Shown here: positions 1-8,533 of the stretch, one piece after another
Position numbering within the stretch: position 1 is the first letter of the stretch
Layout: each line of letters starts with the position of its first letter
DNA from: an uncultured Saprospiraceae bacterium
GTDB taxonomy: Bacteria; Bacteroidota; Bacteroidia; Chitinophagales; Saprospiraceae
Reading direction: 5' to 3'
Assembly: GCA_937951615.1 (NCBI GenBank)
Contig: CALFBH010000001.1
Span: forward strand, 1 to 64,000
Length of the DNA: 64,000 nt
Notes under the pieces: model-generated
The model's input: only the letters and a program-made list of their open reading frames with translations
The model's database searches: none
Told to the model about the DNA's origin: nothing
Translations under genes and position numbers: made by a program

Positions 1-32
1 CATTTTCCAAATTTAAATTTAATGCGGTGTTC

Positions 33-142
33 AAAGTATGGAATAGTCGGCAGACGAAGGATTTGATTAAAATTAGTGGTTTGTCCCCGGAAATATGCTG
101 TATTTTCAACTGAATTCGTCTGACGACAACGGAATTTGCTCA
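33..142. repeat. Dispersed palindromic repeat, copy 1
   Basis: About 110 bp, closely matched by 36321-36430. Both copies begin AAAGTATGGAATAGTCGGCA and end GACGACAACGGAATTT plus a few bases. Inside each copy the arm TCGGCAGACGAA is nearly complementary to TTCGTCTGACGA, so the element can fold into a stem with a loop of about 57 bases. Both copies lie between genes. It is probably a small non-autonomous or REP-like element; its mode of spread is unknown. Confidence 0.75.
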
Positions 143-153
143 ACGACAAGATA

Positions 154-494
154 AGGAATGTGTACGAAATAAATCGTAATTTATACTGCTTGCTTTGCCC
201 TTGTTTTCAACTTTGGAAACAGTCATTATATCAATACAACTCGGGTGTAATTCAGTTTTGTCCCCCTTTTATTTTTGTTACTCATGAATGCCTTGCAAAG
301 AATTTGAGTTCAGGTCTTTACTTTGTTCTTTTCCTTGATGAAAAGAACCAATAAGACCGGAGAAAAACGCCCAACTGTTCTTAGTTTTTGAGGACAAATC
401 CCAATTGCACTCATACAACTCCTAACTTTCAAAGCCAAAACTAAGAACAAAATAAGCTAGCTTAATTTTACGAGCTTATTTCGTACACGTTCCT
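154..494. repeat. Inverted-repeat-bounded element (MITE-like)
   Basis: A 19-bp segment at 154-172 (AGGAATGTGTACGAAATAA) recurs inverted at 476-494 with one mismatch. Nested inside near the right end is a second inverted pair, GTTCTTAGTTTT at 377-388 with its complement at 437-448. No transposase is encoded between them. A small non-coding element is the simplest reading, but no second copy or target-site duplication is visible in this window. Confidence 0.45.
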
Positions 495-520
495 AAGCAA
501 AACCCAAGATTTTTGAGTTT

Positions 521-553
521 TTGAGTATCTGTAATAGTAAATTACTATATTTG
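521..553 (+). promoter_or_regulatory. Putative feoA promoter (TTG / TAnnTTTG)
   Basis: TATATTTG at 546-553 matches the Bacteroidota -7 consensus TAnnTTTG. A TTG at 521-523 sits 22 bp upstream. feoA would start about 120 bp downstream. The call rests on the motif only. Confidence 0.45.
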
Positions 554-673
554 CACATTCTTTAGAATAAATCCAAATAAGGTTTGAGGTCAACTAACTA
601 ATTAGTCTTTTGAATTTGTTAGTTGTCCCGACAACTGTACGGGAGACATTTGACCATTGAATTTCCACCTAAG

Positions 674-922
674 ATGAAATTAACAGATTTAGAAAAGCAT
701 AAAAAAGCCATGATTATGCGCATCCGCGATGGCGAACTGACCAAGCAACTAATGACGCTCGGATTGGATTTTAGTGCGCCAGTGGAAATGAAGTATAAAG
801 CTCCTTTCAATGGACCAATTTGCATTAAAAATAATAAAAAATTCATCTTTATCCGTGCGCGTGAAGCGCGTGAAATTGCCATTACAGCCTTAGTAGTCTT
901 TCCAGTTAATTCTGTCGGGTAA
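674..922 (+). CDS. feoA: FeoA family ferrous iron transport protein
   Basis: Small SH3-like protein, 82 residues from the chosen ATG (674, MKLTDLEK). FeoA is a cytoplasmic accessory of the FeoB Fe(II) transporter. The sequence shows the family pattern: a start resembling 'L.DL..G..A.I..I.DGELT..LM.LG', a central basic and hydrophobic stretch, and a C-terminal 'I.I.N.KKFI.IRAREAREI' strand region. An in-frame ATG at 623 would add 17 residues, but the protein is family-sized from 674. It lies directly upstream of feoB on the same strand, with a 141-bp gap occupied by a palindromic element. The neighbourhood makes the assignment firm. Confidence 0.85.
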   Translation: MKLTDLEKHKKAMIMRIRDGELTKQLMTLGLDFSAPVEMKYKAPFNGPICIKNNKKFIFIRAREAREIAITALVVFPVNSVG

Positions 923-928
923 TTTGGC

Positions 929-1013
929 GAAATTTAGTCGATTACTTCGTTGGAGAACATCCGCCGTAGCTATCTATGCCGAATAACCTCCGCCTCGTAC
1001 TCGACTAAATTTC
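929..1013. repeat. Palindromic element in the feoA-feoB gap
   Basis: The arm GAAATTTAGTCGA (929-941) is exactly inverted at 1001-1013. The central part (ACTTCGTTG... GTAGCT... CTCCGCCTCGT) resembles the centre of the palindromic element at 16645-16805. It could form a large hairpin in a feoAB transcript. It also pushes feoA and feoB apart, although these genes are often closely spaced. Confidence 0.65.
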
Positions 1014-1063
1014 ACTCAAATTAACTCGACACTATATAACTGGAAAGACTACTTAGACGCTGT

Positions 1064-3187
1064 TTGAAATATAATACTTTGAGCACACAAAATACAACTC
1101 GCATTGCACTGGTCGGCAATCCCAATTCGGGCAAAACCAGCATCTTCAATCACCTGACAGGCTTGCGACAGCGTACAGGAAACTTTCCTGGCATTACAGT
1201 GGATAAGAAATCAGGTAGCCTGACAGATAATGAAGGCGTGGAGATTGTAGATTTGCCAGGTTTGTACGACTTGTATCCTGATACGATGGATGAAGCGGTT
1301 GTATTGCGTGAGTTGGTCAACTCGGCAGGAACTTATGACGGGGTGGTTTATGTGGCAGATGCTTCTCACCTCGACCGATCTTTATTATTGTATTCTCAAT
1401 TGGCGGACTGGGGTATTCCGATGATTTTTGTGGTGAATATGATGGATGAGGCTGAGAAATCGGGCTATCGTTTTAATACCAATCGTCTAAAAAACCGTCT
1501 TGGTGTCCCTATTATATACACGGATGCGCGTAGTGGTGAAGGTGTGGACAGGCTCTTGAGCAAAATTAATGAGGAGAAACTTACCACGCCAAATGCATTT
1601 TTCCGTAGCCGCTATACCGCACCTGGAAGTTTTGAAAATGGTTATCGTGACTGGATAGCCACTTGTTTTGACCATTACCTCGATGATAAAAATGCTTTTG
1701 CTCAACATGCAGACGTGGCGCAAAGCCTCGGTAGCGGGCCTATAGATTCTGTACTGGATGTTGCCGAAAAAGGAAAGACCGAAGCGGGCAGGGTATTGGA
1801 AGATATAGAAAACCGTAAGCGACTTATCAATATTATTGCGAATGAAGTCGTGCAGTCGCCTAAGGAAACCCGCCAAAATCAAATCACAGAACAACTAGAC
1901 CGCTGGCTGACACATCCGATATTGGGTTACCTGATTTTCGGGGGTATTTTGTTTTTGATTTTTCAGGCTATTTTTAGCTGGGCAGCCTGGCCGATGGATA
2001 TGATGGACTGGAGTTTTTCTCACCTGTCGGGCTGGGTACAGGGGGCATTTGGCGAAAGCCTCTTTGGACGACTATTGGCCGAAGGCATCATTCCTGGCAT
2101 TAGTGGCGTCTTGATTTTTATTCCTCAAATTGCTTTGTTGTTTTTGTTTATTGGCTTGCTGGAAGCGAGTGGTTATATGTCGAGGGTTGTGTTTTTGATG
2201 GATCGACTGATGCAGCGGTTTGGCTTAAATGGCAAGAGTGTCGTTCCATTGATTTCGGGTATGGCTTGTGCGATTCCTGCGGTTATGGCTTGCCGAACAA
2301 TTGAAAATCCAAAGGAACGATTGATTACGATTTTGGTAACGCCATTTATGACTTGCGCGGCTCGGCTGCCTGTGTATGCGGTGATTATTGCCGTGACGAT
2401 TCCTGCCACCAAAGTAATGGGCATGAACCTTCAAGGACTGGTTTTGCTCGCTCTTTATTTGGTCGGTGTCTTGGCGGCATTATTTGGTGCGGCTATTCTG
2501 AATCGCATGATAAAAAGCGAGAAAAAAAGCTATTTGATTCAAGAAATGCCGGTGTATCGCATTCCCAAAGCACGCGATATCTTGATGAATATCTGGGCGA
2601 AGGTCAAGACCTTTGTGTGGGAAGCTGGGCGCATTATTTTTGTGCTGGCTTTGTTGTTGTGGTTTTTGGCCTCTTATGGGCCAAATTTGGATCAAAAAAC
2701 AGCAGATTACAAAACTTCTATCACCAGTGAATCCACTCAACTAGACGAAGCAGTTATTGATGATAAAGTGAGTGCTTTTAAATTGGAACATTCTTATATC
2801 GGTATTGTCGGTAAGACTGTAGAACCTGTTTTCCGTCCGCTGGGTTACGATTGGAAAATCAGTATTGCATTGATTACTTCCTTTGCCGCACGGGAAGTTT
2901 TTGTGGGTACGCTGGCGACAATTTACAGTATCGGCGAGGATTTCAGTGAGGAAACCATCACACAAAAACTTGAAAACGAAACCGATCCCGTCACAGGAAA
3001 AAAGCGGTTCAACCTTGCGACTTCTCTATCGCTCCTCATTTTTTACGCGCTGGCGATGCAGTGTATCAGTACGCTCGCTATTGTGCGGCGAGAGACGAAT
3101 AGCTGGATCTATCCTATTTTACAATTGGTGATTATGACAGCTTTGGCTTATCTGGCTGCTTTGGCGGTTTATTGGATAGCTGGGTAA
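1064..3187 (+). CDS. feoB: Ferrous iron transport protein B
   Basis: Inner-membrane Fe(II) permease with an N-terminal GTPase domain, 707 residues, normal for the family. The G1 P-loop GNPNSGKT is at residues 18-25, G3 DLPG at 63-66 and G4 NMMD at 125-128. After about residue 285 come the membrane segments with the duplicated Gate and core regions, including 'SGMACAIPAVMACRTI' and 'FAAREVFVGTLATIY'. No ATG lies near the N-terminus, so the start is probably a TTG, at 1064 or in frame at 1079. Reading is open only from about 1040. It follows feoA and probably shares its transcript. A 66-residue insert between transmembrane segments (about 545-610) is ordinary for FeoB. Confidence 0.95.
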   Translation: MKYNTLSTQNTTRIALVGNPNSGKTSIFNHLTGLRQRTGNFPGITVDKKSGSLTDNEGVEIVDLPGLYDLYPDTMDEAVVLRELVNSAGTYDGVVYVADASHLDRSLLLYSQLADWGIPMIFVVNMMDEAEKSGYRFNTNRLKNRLGVPIIYTDARSGEGVDRLLSKINEEKLTTPNAFFRSRYTAPGSFENGYRDWIATCFDHYLDDKNAFAQHADVAQSLGSGPIDSVLDVAEKGKTEAGRVLEDIENRKRLINIIANEVVQSPKETRQNQITEQLDRWLTHPILGYLIFGGILFLIFQAIFSWAAWPMDMMDWSFSHLSGWVQGAFGESLFGRLLAEGIIPGISGVLIFIPQIALLFLFIGLLEASGYMSRVVFLMDRLMQRFGLNGKSVVPLISGMACAIPAVMACRTIENPKERLITILVTPFMTCAARLPVYAVIIAVTIPATKVMGMNLQGLVLLALYLVGVLAALFGAAILNRMIKSEKKSYLIQEMPVYRIPKARDILMNIWAKVKTFVWEAGRIIFVLALLLWFLASYGPNLDQKTADYKTSITSESTQLDEAVIDDKVSAFKLEHSYIGIVGKTVEPVFRPLGYDWKISIALITSFAAREVFVGTLATIYSIGEDFSEETITQKLENETDPVTGKKRFNLATSLSLLIFYALAMQCISTLAIVRRETNSWIYPILQLVIMTALAYLAALAVYWIAG

Positions 3188-3222
3188 TTTAGAAGAGAGA
3201 GGCGGTCTCTCTTCTCACAAGC

Positions 3223-4821
3223 TTACCGCAAAACCGTTTCTATAAAATCATGCTTATTGGGATAATCGGTCGTATAATGCAGGCCACGACTTTCCCGTCG
3301 CATCTGTGCCGAAGTTGTAATCAGATAAGCAATGGTAATCAGGTTGCGCACTTCGCAAAGCTGCGGAGAAATAGTCGTCGAGCTATAGAGCATTTCCGTT
3401 TCTCGATAGAGCAACATCAGTCGATCAGCGGCTCGTTTCAAGCGGACATTAGAGCGAACAATGCCGACATAATTACTCATGATTTCCTTGAGTTCTTTCC
3501 AGGTTTGAGTAATCAAAACCATTTCTTTTGGATCACTGGTACTTTCTGCATTCCAGTCGGGAATGCCTTTTTTTACTTCCAATTTATCAATATGCTCTAT
3601 AACATCTTCATAAATGCGGTGAGCAAAAACCATGGCTTCCAGCAAAGAATTGGAGGCTAAACGGTTGGCTCCATGCAGACCAGAACTGGTACATTCGCCA
3701 CAGGCGTATAGGTTTTTTACATTGGTTTGTCCCAAGTCATCCGTCTTCACACCACCACACACATAATGCGCTGCAGGCACGACTGGAATCAAGTCTTTGA
3801 AAGCATCAATGCCTATACTTTTACATTTGTCATAAATGGTTGGAAAGTGATTCAGAAACTTATCTTTATCAAGGTGGCGGCAATCCAGACACATATAATC
3901 ATCACCCCGTTTTTTGATTTCATTATCAATGGCGCGAGCCACAATGTCACGAGGTGCAAGTGACTTACGTTCATCATAAAGATGCATAAACTCTTCACCT
4001 TCTTTACTTTTCAAAATTGCACCAAAACCACGCACCGCTTCAGATACTAAAAAGGCTGGATTTTCTCCAGCAGGATTGAATAAAGAGGTTGGGTGGAATT
4101 GTACAAACTCCATGTTTTCTAGTCGGCCTTTCATGCGATAGACCATTGCCATGCCGTCACCTGTTGCTATGACGGGATTTGTTGTACTGCGATAGACTTG
4201 CCCTGCGCCACCAGTTGCCAAGATGGTCGTCTTTGCCAAAATCGTCTCAATACGATTCGTTTCCAGGTCGAGTACATAAGCTCCATAACATTCAATATCA
4301 GGTGTGAGTCTTGTGACCACTCGTCCCAGATGGTGCTGCGAAATCAAATCAATCGCAAAATAATGGTCGTGAATATGAATATTGGGCATTGTCTTTGCCT
4401 TTTCGAGCATCGCGCGAAGGATTTCCCAGCCCGTATAGTCTTTGAAATGTAAAATGCGATTTTCAGAATGTCCGCCTTCGCGTCCTAAATCGTATCCAGG
4501 ACCGTGTTTGTCAAACCTTGTTCCCCATTCTATAATCTCCTTCACGCGCTCAGGGCCTTCTTTGACGACAATTTCTACAATTTTTTCATCGCACAAACCA
4601 TCGCCTGCATCCAGCGTATCTTCAATGTGTTTTTTATAAGAATCGGTTTCAAAATCCCAGACTGCGGCTACACCGCCCTGTGCATAACGTGTGTTGCTTT
4701 CCTCCCGATTGGTTTTGGTGAGTACCGTGATATTGAGGTCGGGTCTTTTGTGTGCAGTTTTCAGGGCAAAGGTAAGGCCGGCAATGCCTGCGCCGATTAC
4801 AAGTACGTCTGTTTCTTTCAT
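3223..4821 (-). CDS. nadB: L-aspartate oxidase
   Basis: FAD-dependent oxidase that converts L-aspartate to iminoaspartate, the first step of de novo NAD synthesis through quinolinate; cytoplasmic, 532 residues. The dinucleotide-binding GAGIAG is at residues 10-15. The family landmarks RYAQGGVAAV (about 45-54), EGGHSENRILH, SEAVRGFGAIL, AAHYVCGGVKTD and HGANRLASNSLLEA are all present. The last distinguishes NadB/SdhA flavoproteins, and the 'TNREESNTRYAQGG' context favours NadB over fumarate reductase. nadA and nadC are not in the window. It is convergent with feoB and has a 35-bp gap to its stop. Confidence 0.95.
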   Translation of the reverse strand: MKETDVLVIGAGIAGLTFALKTAHKRPDLNITVLTKTNREESNTRYAQGGVAAVWDFETDSYKKHIEDTLDAGDGLCDEKIVEIVVKEGPERVKEIIEWGTRFDKHGPGYDLGREGGHSENRILHFKDYTGWEILRAMLEKAKTMPNIHIHDHYFAIDLISQHHLGRVVTRLTPDIECYGAYVLDLETNRIETILAKTTILATGGAGQVYRSTTNPVIATGDGMAMVYRMKGRLENMEFVQFHPTSLFNPAGENPAFLVSEAVRGFGAILKSKEGEEFMHLYDERKSLAPRDIVARAIDNEIKKRGDDYMCLDCRHLDKDKFLNHFPTIYDKCKSIGIDAFKDLIPVVPAAHYVCGGVKTDDLGQTNVKNLYACGECTSSGLHGANRLASNSLLEAMVFAHRIYEDVIEHIDKLEVKKGIPDWNAESTSDPKEMVLITQTWKELKEIMSNYVGIVRSNVRLKRAADRLMLLYRETEMLYSSTTISPQLCEVRNLITIAYLITTSAQMRRESRGLHYTTDYPNKHDFIETVLR

Positions 4822-4886
4822 GTTTGTATATCTATGTTGGGCTGTGTAAGTTTAAGGGAAACGGCAGTGGTATAGACGGTTATTTT

Positions 4887-5441
4887 TTACCGGCAAAAGT
4901 CATCCAATTTAAAATCTGTTCCAGCTTTCCAGTGCAAATAGAGGTATCCATAGTCTTTATGTAGATGATATGGGCTTTTTCTTCTTACATTAGTTGCAAA
5001 CGCAGGGCTTTTGAGCGCAATAATAATATGCCTTATTTCTAATTCTTCAGAATCGTTTAGTACTTCCCCAACTATCTTGCTATATGCCACCGCCATAGAA
5101 TTAAGGTATTTTACAAACTTATCTGAAGCTAATAATTGTTTATAGGCGTCCTTTGGCCTCTTTGACTTTAGTTCAATAATAAAAGCAAAGGTCTTTTCAT
5201 TCTGTTTATTAAAAATCACATAATCACTCGACTTATTAATAAAAGGTTTTCCTATGTCAAAAAAAGGAAACAAATCTTTACTCTGGTCAAACTTATAAAC
5301 CAAAGCAGTGCCTTTCTTTTTCACTTTAGTTATTGGGTAGTTTACCACATTCACTTCAGTAAGTTCATAAGTATTGTTAACAGGAGTTTCTTTGTAATTA
5401 TTATTTAGAATTTCATCGAAAAGTTGTAATAGAGTTTTCAT
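4887..5441 (-). CDS. Small PD-(D/E)XK-like protein paired with an ATPase
   Basis: 184 residues, no confident family name. Centre of the protein: D73-YVIF, then after a variable loop 'FAFIIELKSK' with E90 and K92, then a helix containing 'AYKQLL'. The order D-x16-E-x-K on a predicted strand-turn-strand followed by a Q-containing helix is what PD-(D/E)XK nuclease folds show, so nuclease activity is inferred and not proven. The gene starts 5 bp after the ATPase stop and surely shares its transcript. The rest is lysine-rich with no membrane segment or signal peptide. A similar small protein follows the ATPase at 28.6-29.7 kb. Likely role: effector of an ATPase-controlled defence or abortive-infection pair. 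It could instead be a structural partner. Confidence 0.6.
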   Translation of the reverse strand: MKTLLQLFDEILNNNYKETPVNNTYELTEVNVVNYPITKVKKKGTALVYKFDQSKDLFPFFDIGKPFINKSSDYVIFNKQNEKTFAFIIELKSKRPKDAYKQLLASDKFVKYLNSMAVAYSKIVGEVLNDSEELEIRHIIIALKSPAFATNVRRKSPYHLHKDYGYLYLHWKAGTDFKLDDFCR

Positions 5442-5446
5442 TTTGC

Positions 5447-6811
5447 TTAAAAGAGATTAAAATAGATATCATTTGAAACCGAGTTGATTTGGTCTACTAC
5501 CTTATCAATAGTTTCTATTTCAAAGCCTGTTTCATCGATTTTTTGTGACTTAACATTCTTCTTTTTTTGAAAAAGATATACTGCTAAATCTTTGTAATTT
5601 AGCAGTTCATTTTGAGTATATCTGTATTTTTTCAACCTATGCTTAATTTCTTCGGGGGTTTTTTGAAAGGCAGTATTTAGTAAGATTAAATTATTCAATT
5701 CTCTAATCATATACTCACTATGAGTGCTTAAGAGAATTTTAATACCATTATTTACTAAATAAGCTATAAACCTGATAACTTTTAGTTGATTATCGGGGTG
5801 TAGGTTTAGTTCTGGTTCATCTATTATAATGAAATCATTAGGCTGCGCTATGTGCTTTAAATAATAAGTGAATGATGCCAATGATTTTACAGTAGAAGAC
5901 ATTGAGTTTATACCAATTTCTACTCCATTAGTTGAGAATTTTAAATCTCCTTCTTGGGAAATTGAAATATGTCCATCAAGAACATCTTTTTCGATTTTTT
6001 TTACGGCTTCAGTGAAAAATGTCTTCTTCTTTGTTAAGACGAAATCTATTTCTTCTTCAATAAAATTAATATTGTCAATGATTGGAATAGAATATCTGTT
6101 TACGTTTTTTCTAATGGAAGTAATTAGCTTCATTGACCCATCATTATCTAATTTAAGCAGGTCGTCGAATGCTCTTCTTCGAAGCGTAGTAAGTTCTTTG
6201 CTGAATAGATTTATTCCCTGCCTTTCTGCTGGTACAAAAAAAACATTATTGAATAATGTCTTACAAGAAATATCGGATAAGATACCTCTCATAAAGTCAT
6301 CTAAAAAATCTAAGTTTTCATCAGCTTGTTCAATGTAAAACACAACTAAAGAACTACCTAATTCTTTTCTTATTTCTATCTGAACATCAACCTTATCATC
6401 ATTCTGATATAGTCTTGTTTCATTTAATGCTATTTTTTTTGCTAATTTTTTGAACGTTTTATTGAAGTTTATTTCAATTTGAGTTTCCTTAAACTCGCTT
6501 TCATCTACAGAAAAATTTTCTGGTAATCTCTGTAAAAGAGCACTTGTAATTTCTTTGGAAAATTTATCTTTATTTAGTTCAAAATAATCTATTACATCTA
6601 CTTCTACGATGAGTTGGTTCTCCTCAAAGGCTCGGTCTATTTCTGGCAATTTTGTAAATAGAACATTATATCTGTTTTTATAAAGAGAATAGATAAGGGT
6701 CGTAATAAAGGTTTTACCAGTATTGTTTTGACCACTAATTATTATTAAATCCTTATCAAGGTTTATTACTGCTTCTTTGATTGGTCCAAATTTTTTTACC
6801 GTCAGTTTCAC
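5447..6811 (-). CDS. AAA family ATPase (ABC/SMC-like, AAA_15/21 type)
   Basis: 454-residue soluble ATPase of the RecF/OLD-like group without a TOPRIM domain. It opens with the typical 'FGPIKEAVINLDKDLIIISG', has Walker A GQNNTGKT at residues 27-34, a middle helical and charged region, Walker B 'FIIIDEPELNLHP' near residue 327 and the switch histidine in 'KILLSTHSEYMI'. Such ATPases usually act with a partner gene, here the 184-residue nuclease-like protein 5 bp downstream. A TAnnTTTG box on this strand at 6845-6852 could start the transcript. Very lysine- and asparagine-rich, AT-rich codon use compared with nadB suggests transfer. Same architecture as the ATPase at 28557-29720. Function in phage defence is inferred. 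Confidence 0.8.
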   Translation of the reverse strand: MKLTVKKFGPIKEAVINLDKDLIIISGQNNTGKTFITTLIYSLYKNRYNVLFTKLPEIDRAFEENQLIVEVDVIDYFELNKDKFSKEITSALLQRLPENFSVDESEFKETQIEINFNKTFKKLAKKIALNETRLYQNDDKVDVQIEIRKELGSSLVVFYIEQADENLDFLDDFMRGILSDISCKTLFNNVFFVPAERQGINLFSKELTTLRRRAFDDLLKLDNDGSMKLITSIRKNVNRYSIPIIDNINFIEEEIDFVLTKKKTFFTEAVKKIEKDVLDGHISISQEGDLKFSTNGVEIGINSMSSTVKSLASFTYYLKHIAQPNDFIIIDEPELNLHPDNQLKVIRFIAYLVNNGIKILLSTHSEYMIRELNNLILLNTAFQKTPEEIKHRLKKYRYTQNELLNYKDLAVYLFQKKKNVKSQKIDETGFEIETIDKVVDQINSVSNDIYFNLF

Positions 6812-6844
6812 TATTATATATTATGAATAAATTTTGATAATAAT

Positions 6845-6852
6845 CAAAGATA
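6845..6852 (-). promoter_or_regulatory. Putative -7 box for the ATPase/nuclease-like pair
   Basis: Reads TATCTTTG on the minus strand, an exact TAnnTTTG match, 34 bp upstream of the ATPase start. No clear TTG at the expected -33 distance. Confidence 0.4.
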
Positions 6853-6928
6853 AGAAAAATAAAACAAAAAGATATTGTTCAGACTGGAATGAGACTTGGC
6901 ATTTACAACATCCAATGTTTCAGTATAT

Positions 6929-8284
6929 TCAAGAAGCTACTCTCGGCAATTTGATGGTGAATATCGTGCCACGATTAATTTCAGAATCGACTAGAATATC
7001 ACCATCAAAACGATCCACTATTTTTTTGCAGGTAGATAAACCAATTCCGTGTCCCCGATAGGCGGTTTCGATGCCTGCACGCTCACCAAGTGTAAAAATT
7101 CTGGATAAATGTTCTTGTGGGATTCCGATACCATTGTCTGCTACTTTGATATAATGACTTCCATTCACTCGTGATGCGGTAATCTGAATTTTAGGTAATT
7201 CTCCTTCTTTCTGAAATTTTATGCTGTTGCTAATCAGGTTTTGAAAAAGCTGAATGTAGGCGGTAGAGTAGCCCATAACTTGAGGTAGATCCATATAGTT
7301 GATAGAAGCACTTTTTTCTCTGATTGTTGAAGATAAGTTATTGATGACAACAGGCATAATATCGTTCAAGTTGATGAGTTTTTTATCTTTTTCTTCATTT
7401 CTAATATCATCTAATACATTAGAAATCATCTTTTTTAATCGCTCTGCTCCATCTTTTACAAAGTAAATATATTCGTCGGTTTTCTGATTTCCAGACTGCT
7501 TCAATTCCTGCCCTATCAAATTGGTGTACGTTCCGATTGTACGCAAAGGCTCTCGCAGGTCATGTGATACAACAAAAGCAAATTGCTCCAAATCAGCATT
7601 CATTTTTTTGAGTTTTTGCTCTTGCCTGCGTAGCTCATCTGCTTGTTGTTGTATCTCTTCTTTTTGTTGCATCAATAAATTCCTTTGCTTACTTAAATCT
7701 CTGATATATGCATCTTGTCCAGATTTAAAGATATAAATAAGCCCAAGTACCGTAAGAAATAAGCACAAATAACTCGCATAAAAATAATAAGGATCATCTA
7801 CTAGTTGCAGTTGGAAAGATGGCAGTGGGCTTAACTCAAGCTTCAATAAATAGGTGTGATACGTTACAATTAAGACAGACCAAATGACCCCCCATTTTTT
7901 ATCTGCAAATAAAAAAGCAAGCATTGGACATATATACAGCCACATCATATTGTCGGAATAAATCCCCCCCGTGACCATAGCTTCAGGAATAAGCCCCAGT
8001 GCTGGTAGTAAAGCCAGTATATTTCCGGAAATAGAAAAATTACCCCACTTCTTAAATACCAATAAAGCCCCAAATATGCCAAAGAAAACGATAATACAAG
8101 GGCCAGAATTCCCGTCAGATATACAAGCGGAAACAGCAATTAGAATAATCGCTATGAAAATAATAAAGAAGTGGACATAAATCAGTATTCTGGCCTTCCG
8201 AAACAGTTCTTTTTGAGCAAAAAGATCATTTGGGATAAACCAATGCAGTATACGTCCTATTTTGGTGGTTGTACCTTGTCTCAT
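6929..8284 (-). CDS. Membrane sensor histidine kinase
   Basis: 451-residue histidine kinase. The N-terminal half has about six hydrophobic segments (residues about 30-185) and no large periplasmic domain, followed by a glutamine- and glutamate-rich coiled coil ('QQKEEIQQQADELRRQEQKL', about 205-225). The HisKA box 'FVVSHDLREPLR' puts the phospho-accepting His near residue 240. The HATPase domain shows the N box 'NLISNSIKF', the G1 box 'VADNGIGIP' and 'GHGIGLSTCKKIV'. The SHDLREPLR form is common in light- and redox-type kinases of Bacteroidota. No response regulator is adjacent, so it is an orphan and its signal and partner are unknown. Confidence 0.9.
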   Translation of the reverse strand: MRQGTTTKIGRILHWFIPNDLFAQKELFRKARILIYVHFFIIFIAIILIAVSACISDGNSGPCIIVFFGIFGALLVFKKWGNFSISGNILALLPALGLIPEAMVTGGIYSDNMMWLYICPMLAFLFADKKWGVIWSVLIVTYHTYLLKLELSPLPSFQLQLVDDPYYFYASYLCLFLTVLGLIYIFKSGQDAYIRDLSKQRNLLMQQKEEIQQQADELRRQEQKLKKMNADLEQFAFVVSHDLREPLRTIGTYTNLIGQELKQSGNQKTDEYIYFVKDGAERLKKMISNVLDDIRNEEKDKKLINLNDIMPVVINNLSSTIREKSASINYMDLPQVMGYSTAYIQLFQNLISNSIKFQKEGELPKIQITASRVNGSHYIKVADNGIGIPQEHLSRIFTLGERAGIETAYRGHGIGLSTCKKIVDRFDGDILVDSEINRGTIFTIKLPRVAS

Positions 8285-8466
8285 CAGTATATAGTTATCG
8301 TTTGGCTAAGATACTGTATGGTAAATGGATGTTAAGGGACTGGAAAGTGTTTCCGCTTTATATGATACGTAGTTTTCCTTGCTTAGTTACAGGATGAAAT
8401 TAGATTTTAAAACATCAAATATCAGACCCAACAAAACAACAAAAACATTTAAAAATAAAAAACATT

Positions 8467-8500
8467 TTGTTTTAAAAATTGCAGTAAATTTGTACCTTTG
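8467..8500 (+). promoter_or_regulatory. Putative promoter of the topoisomerase subunit A gene
   Basis: TACCTTTG at 8493-8500 matches TAnnTTTG, with TTG at 8467-8469, 23 bp upstream. A possible TTG start codon at 8498 lies inside this box. The promoter therefore supports the ATG at 8534 as the true start. Confidence 0.55.
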
Positions 8501-8533
8501 CAAAATCTATCATACAGTGAACTTGAGTCAAAA

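Larger units (their letters stand above)
1..673. other. Gene-free stretch upstream of feoA
   Basis: No convincing gene was found here. The stretch holds a palindromic dispersed repeat (33-142), a pair of distant inverted repeats that looks like a small non-coding element (154-494), and the putative feoA promoter (521-553). A 72-codon open frame at 136-354 runs through the inverted-repeat element, has no recognisable domain and is treated as chance. Confidence 0.6.

Noticed and set aside
136-354. 72-codon plus-strand ORF
   Set aside because: It overlaps the inverted-repeat element, has no domain-like sequence and no promoter or conserved neighbour.
2353-2730. 125-codon ORF inside feoB
   Set aside because: Alternate-frame shadow of an intact, conserved feoB.
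4887-6811. PARIS or Septu assignment for the ATPase pairs
   Set aside because: The partner proteins show an E-x-K nuclease-like motif, not the TOPRIM/DUF4435 of PARIS or the HNH of Septu.
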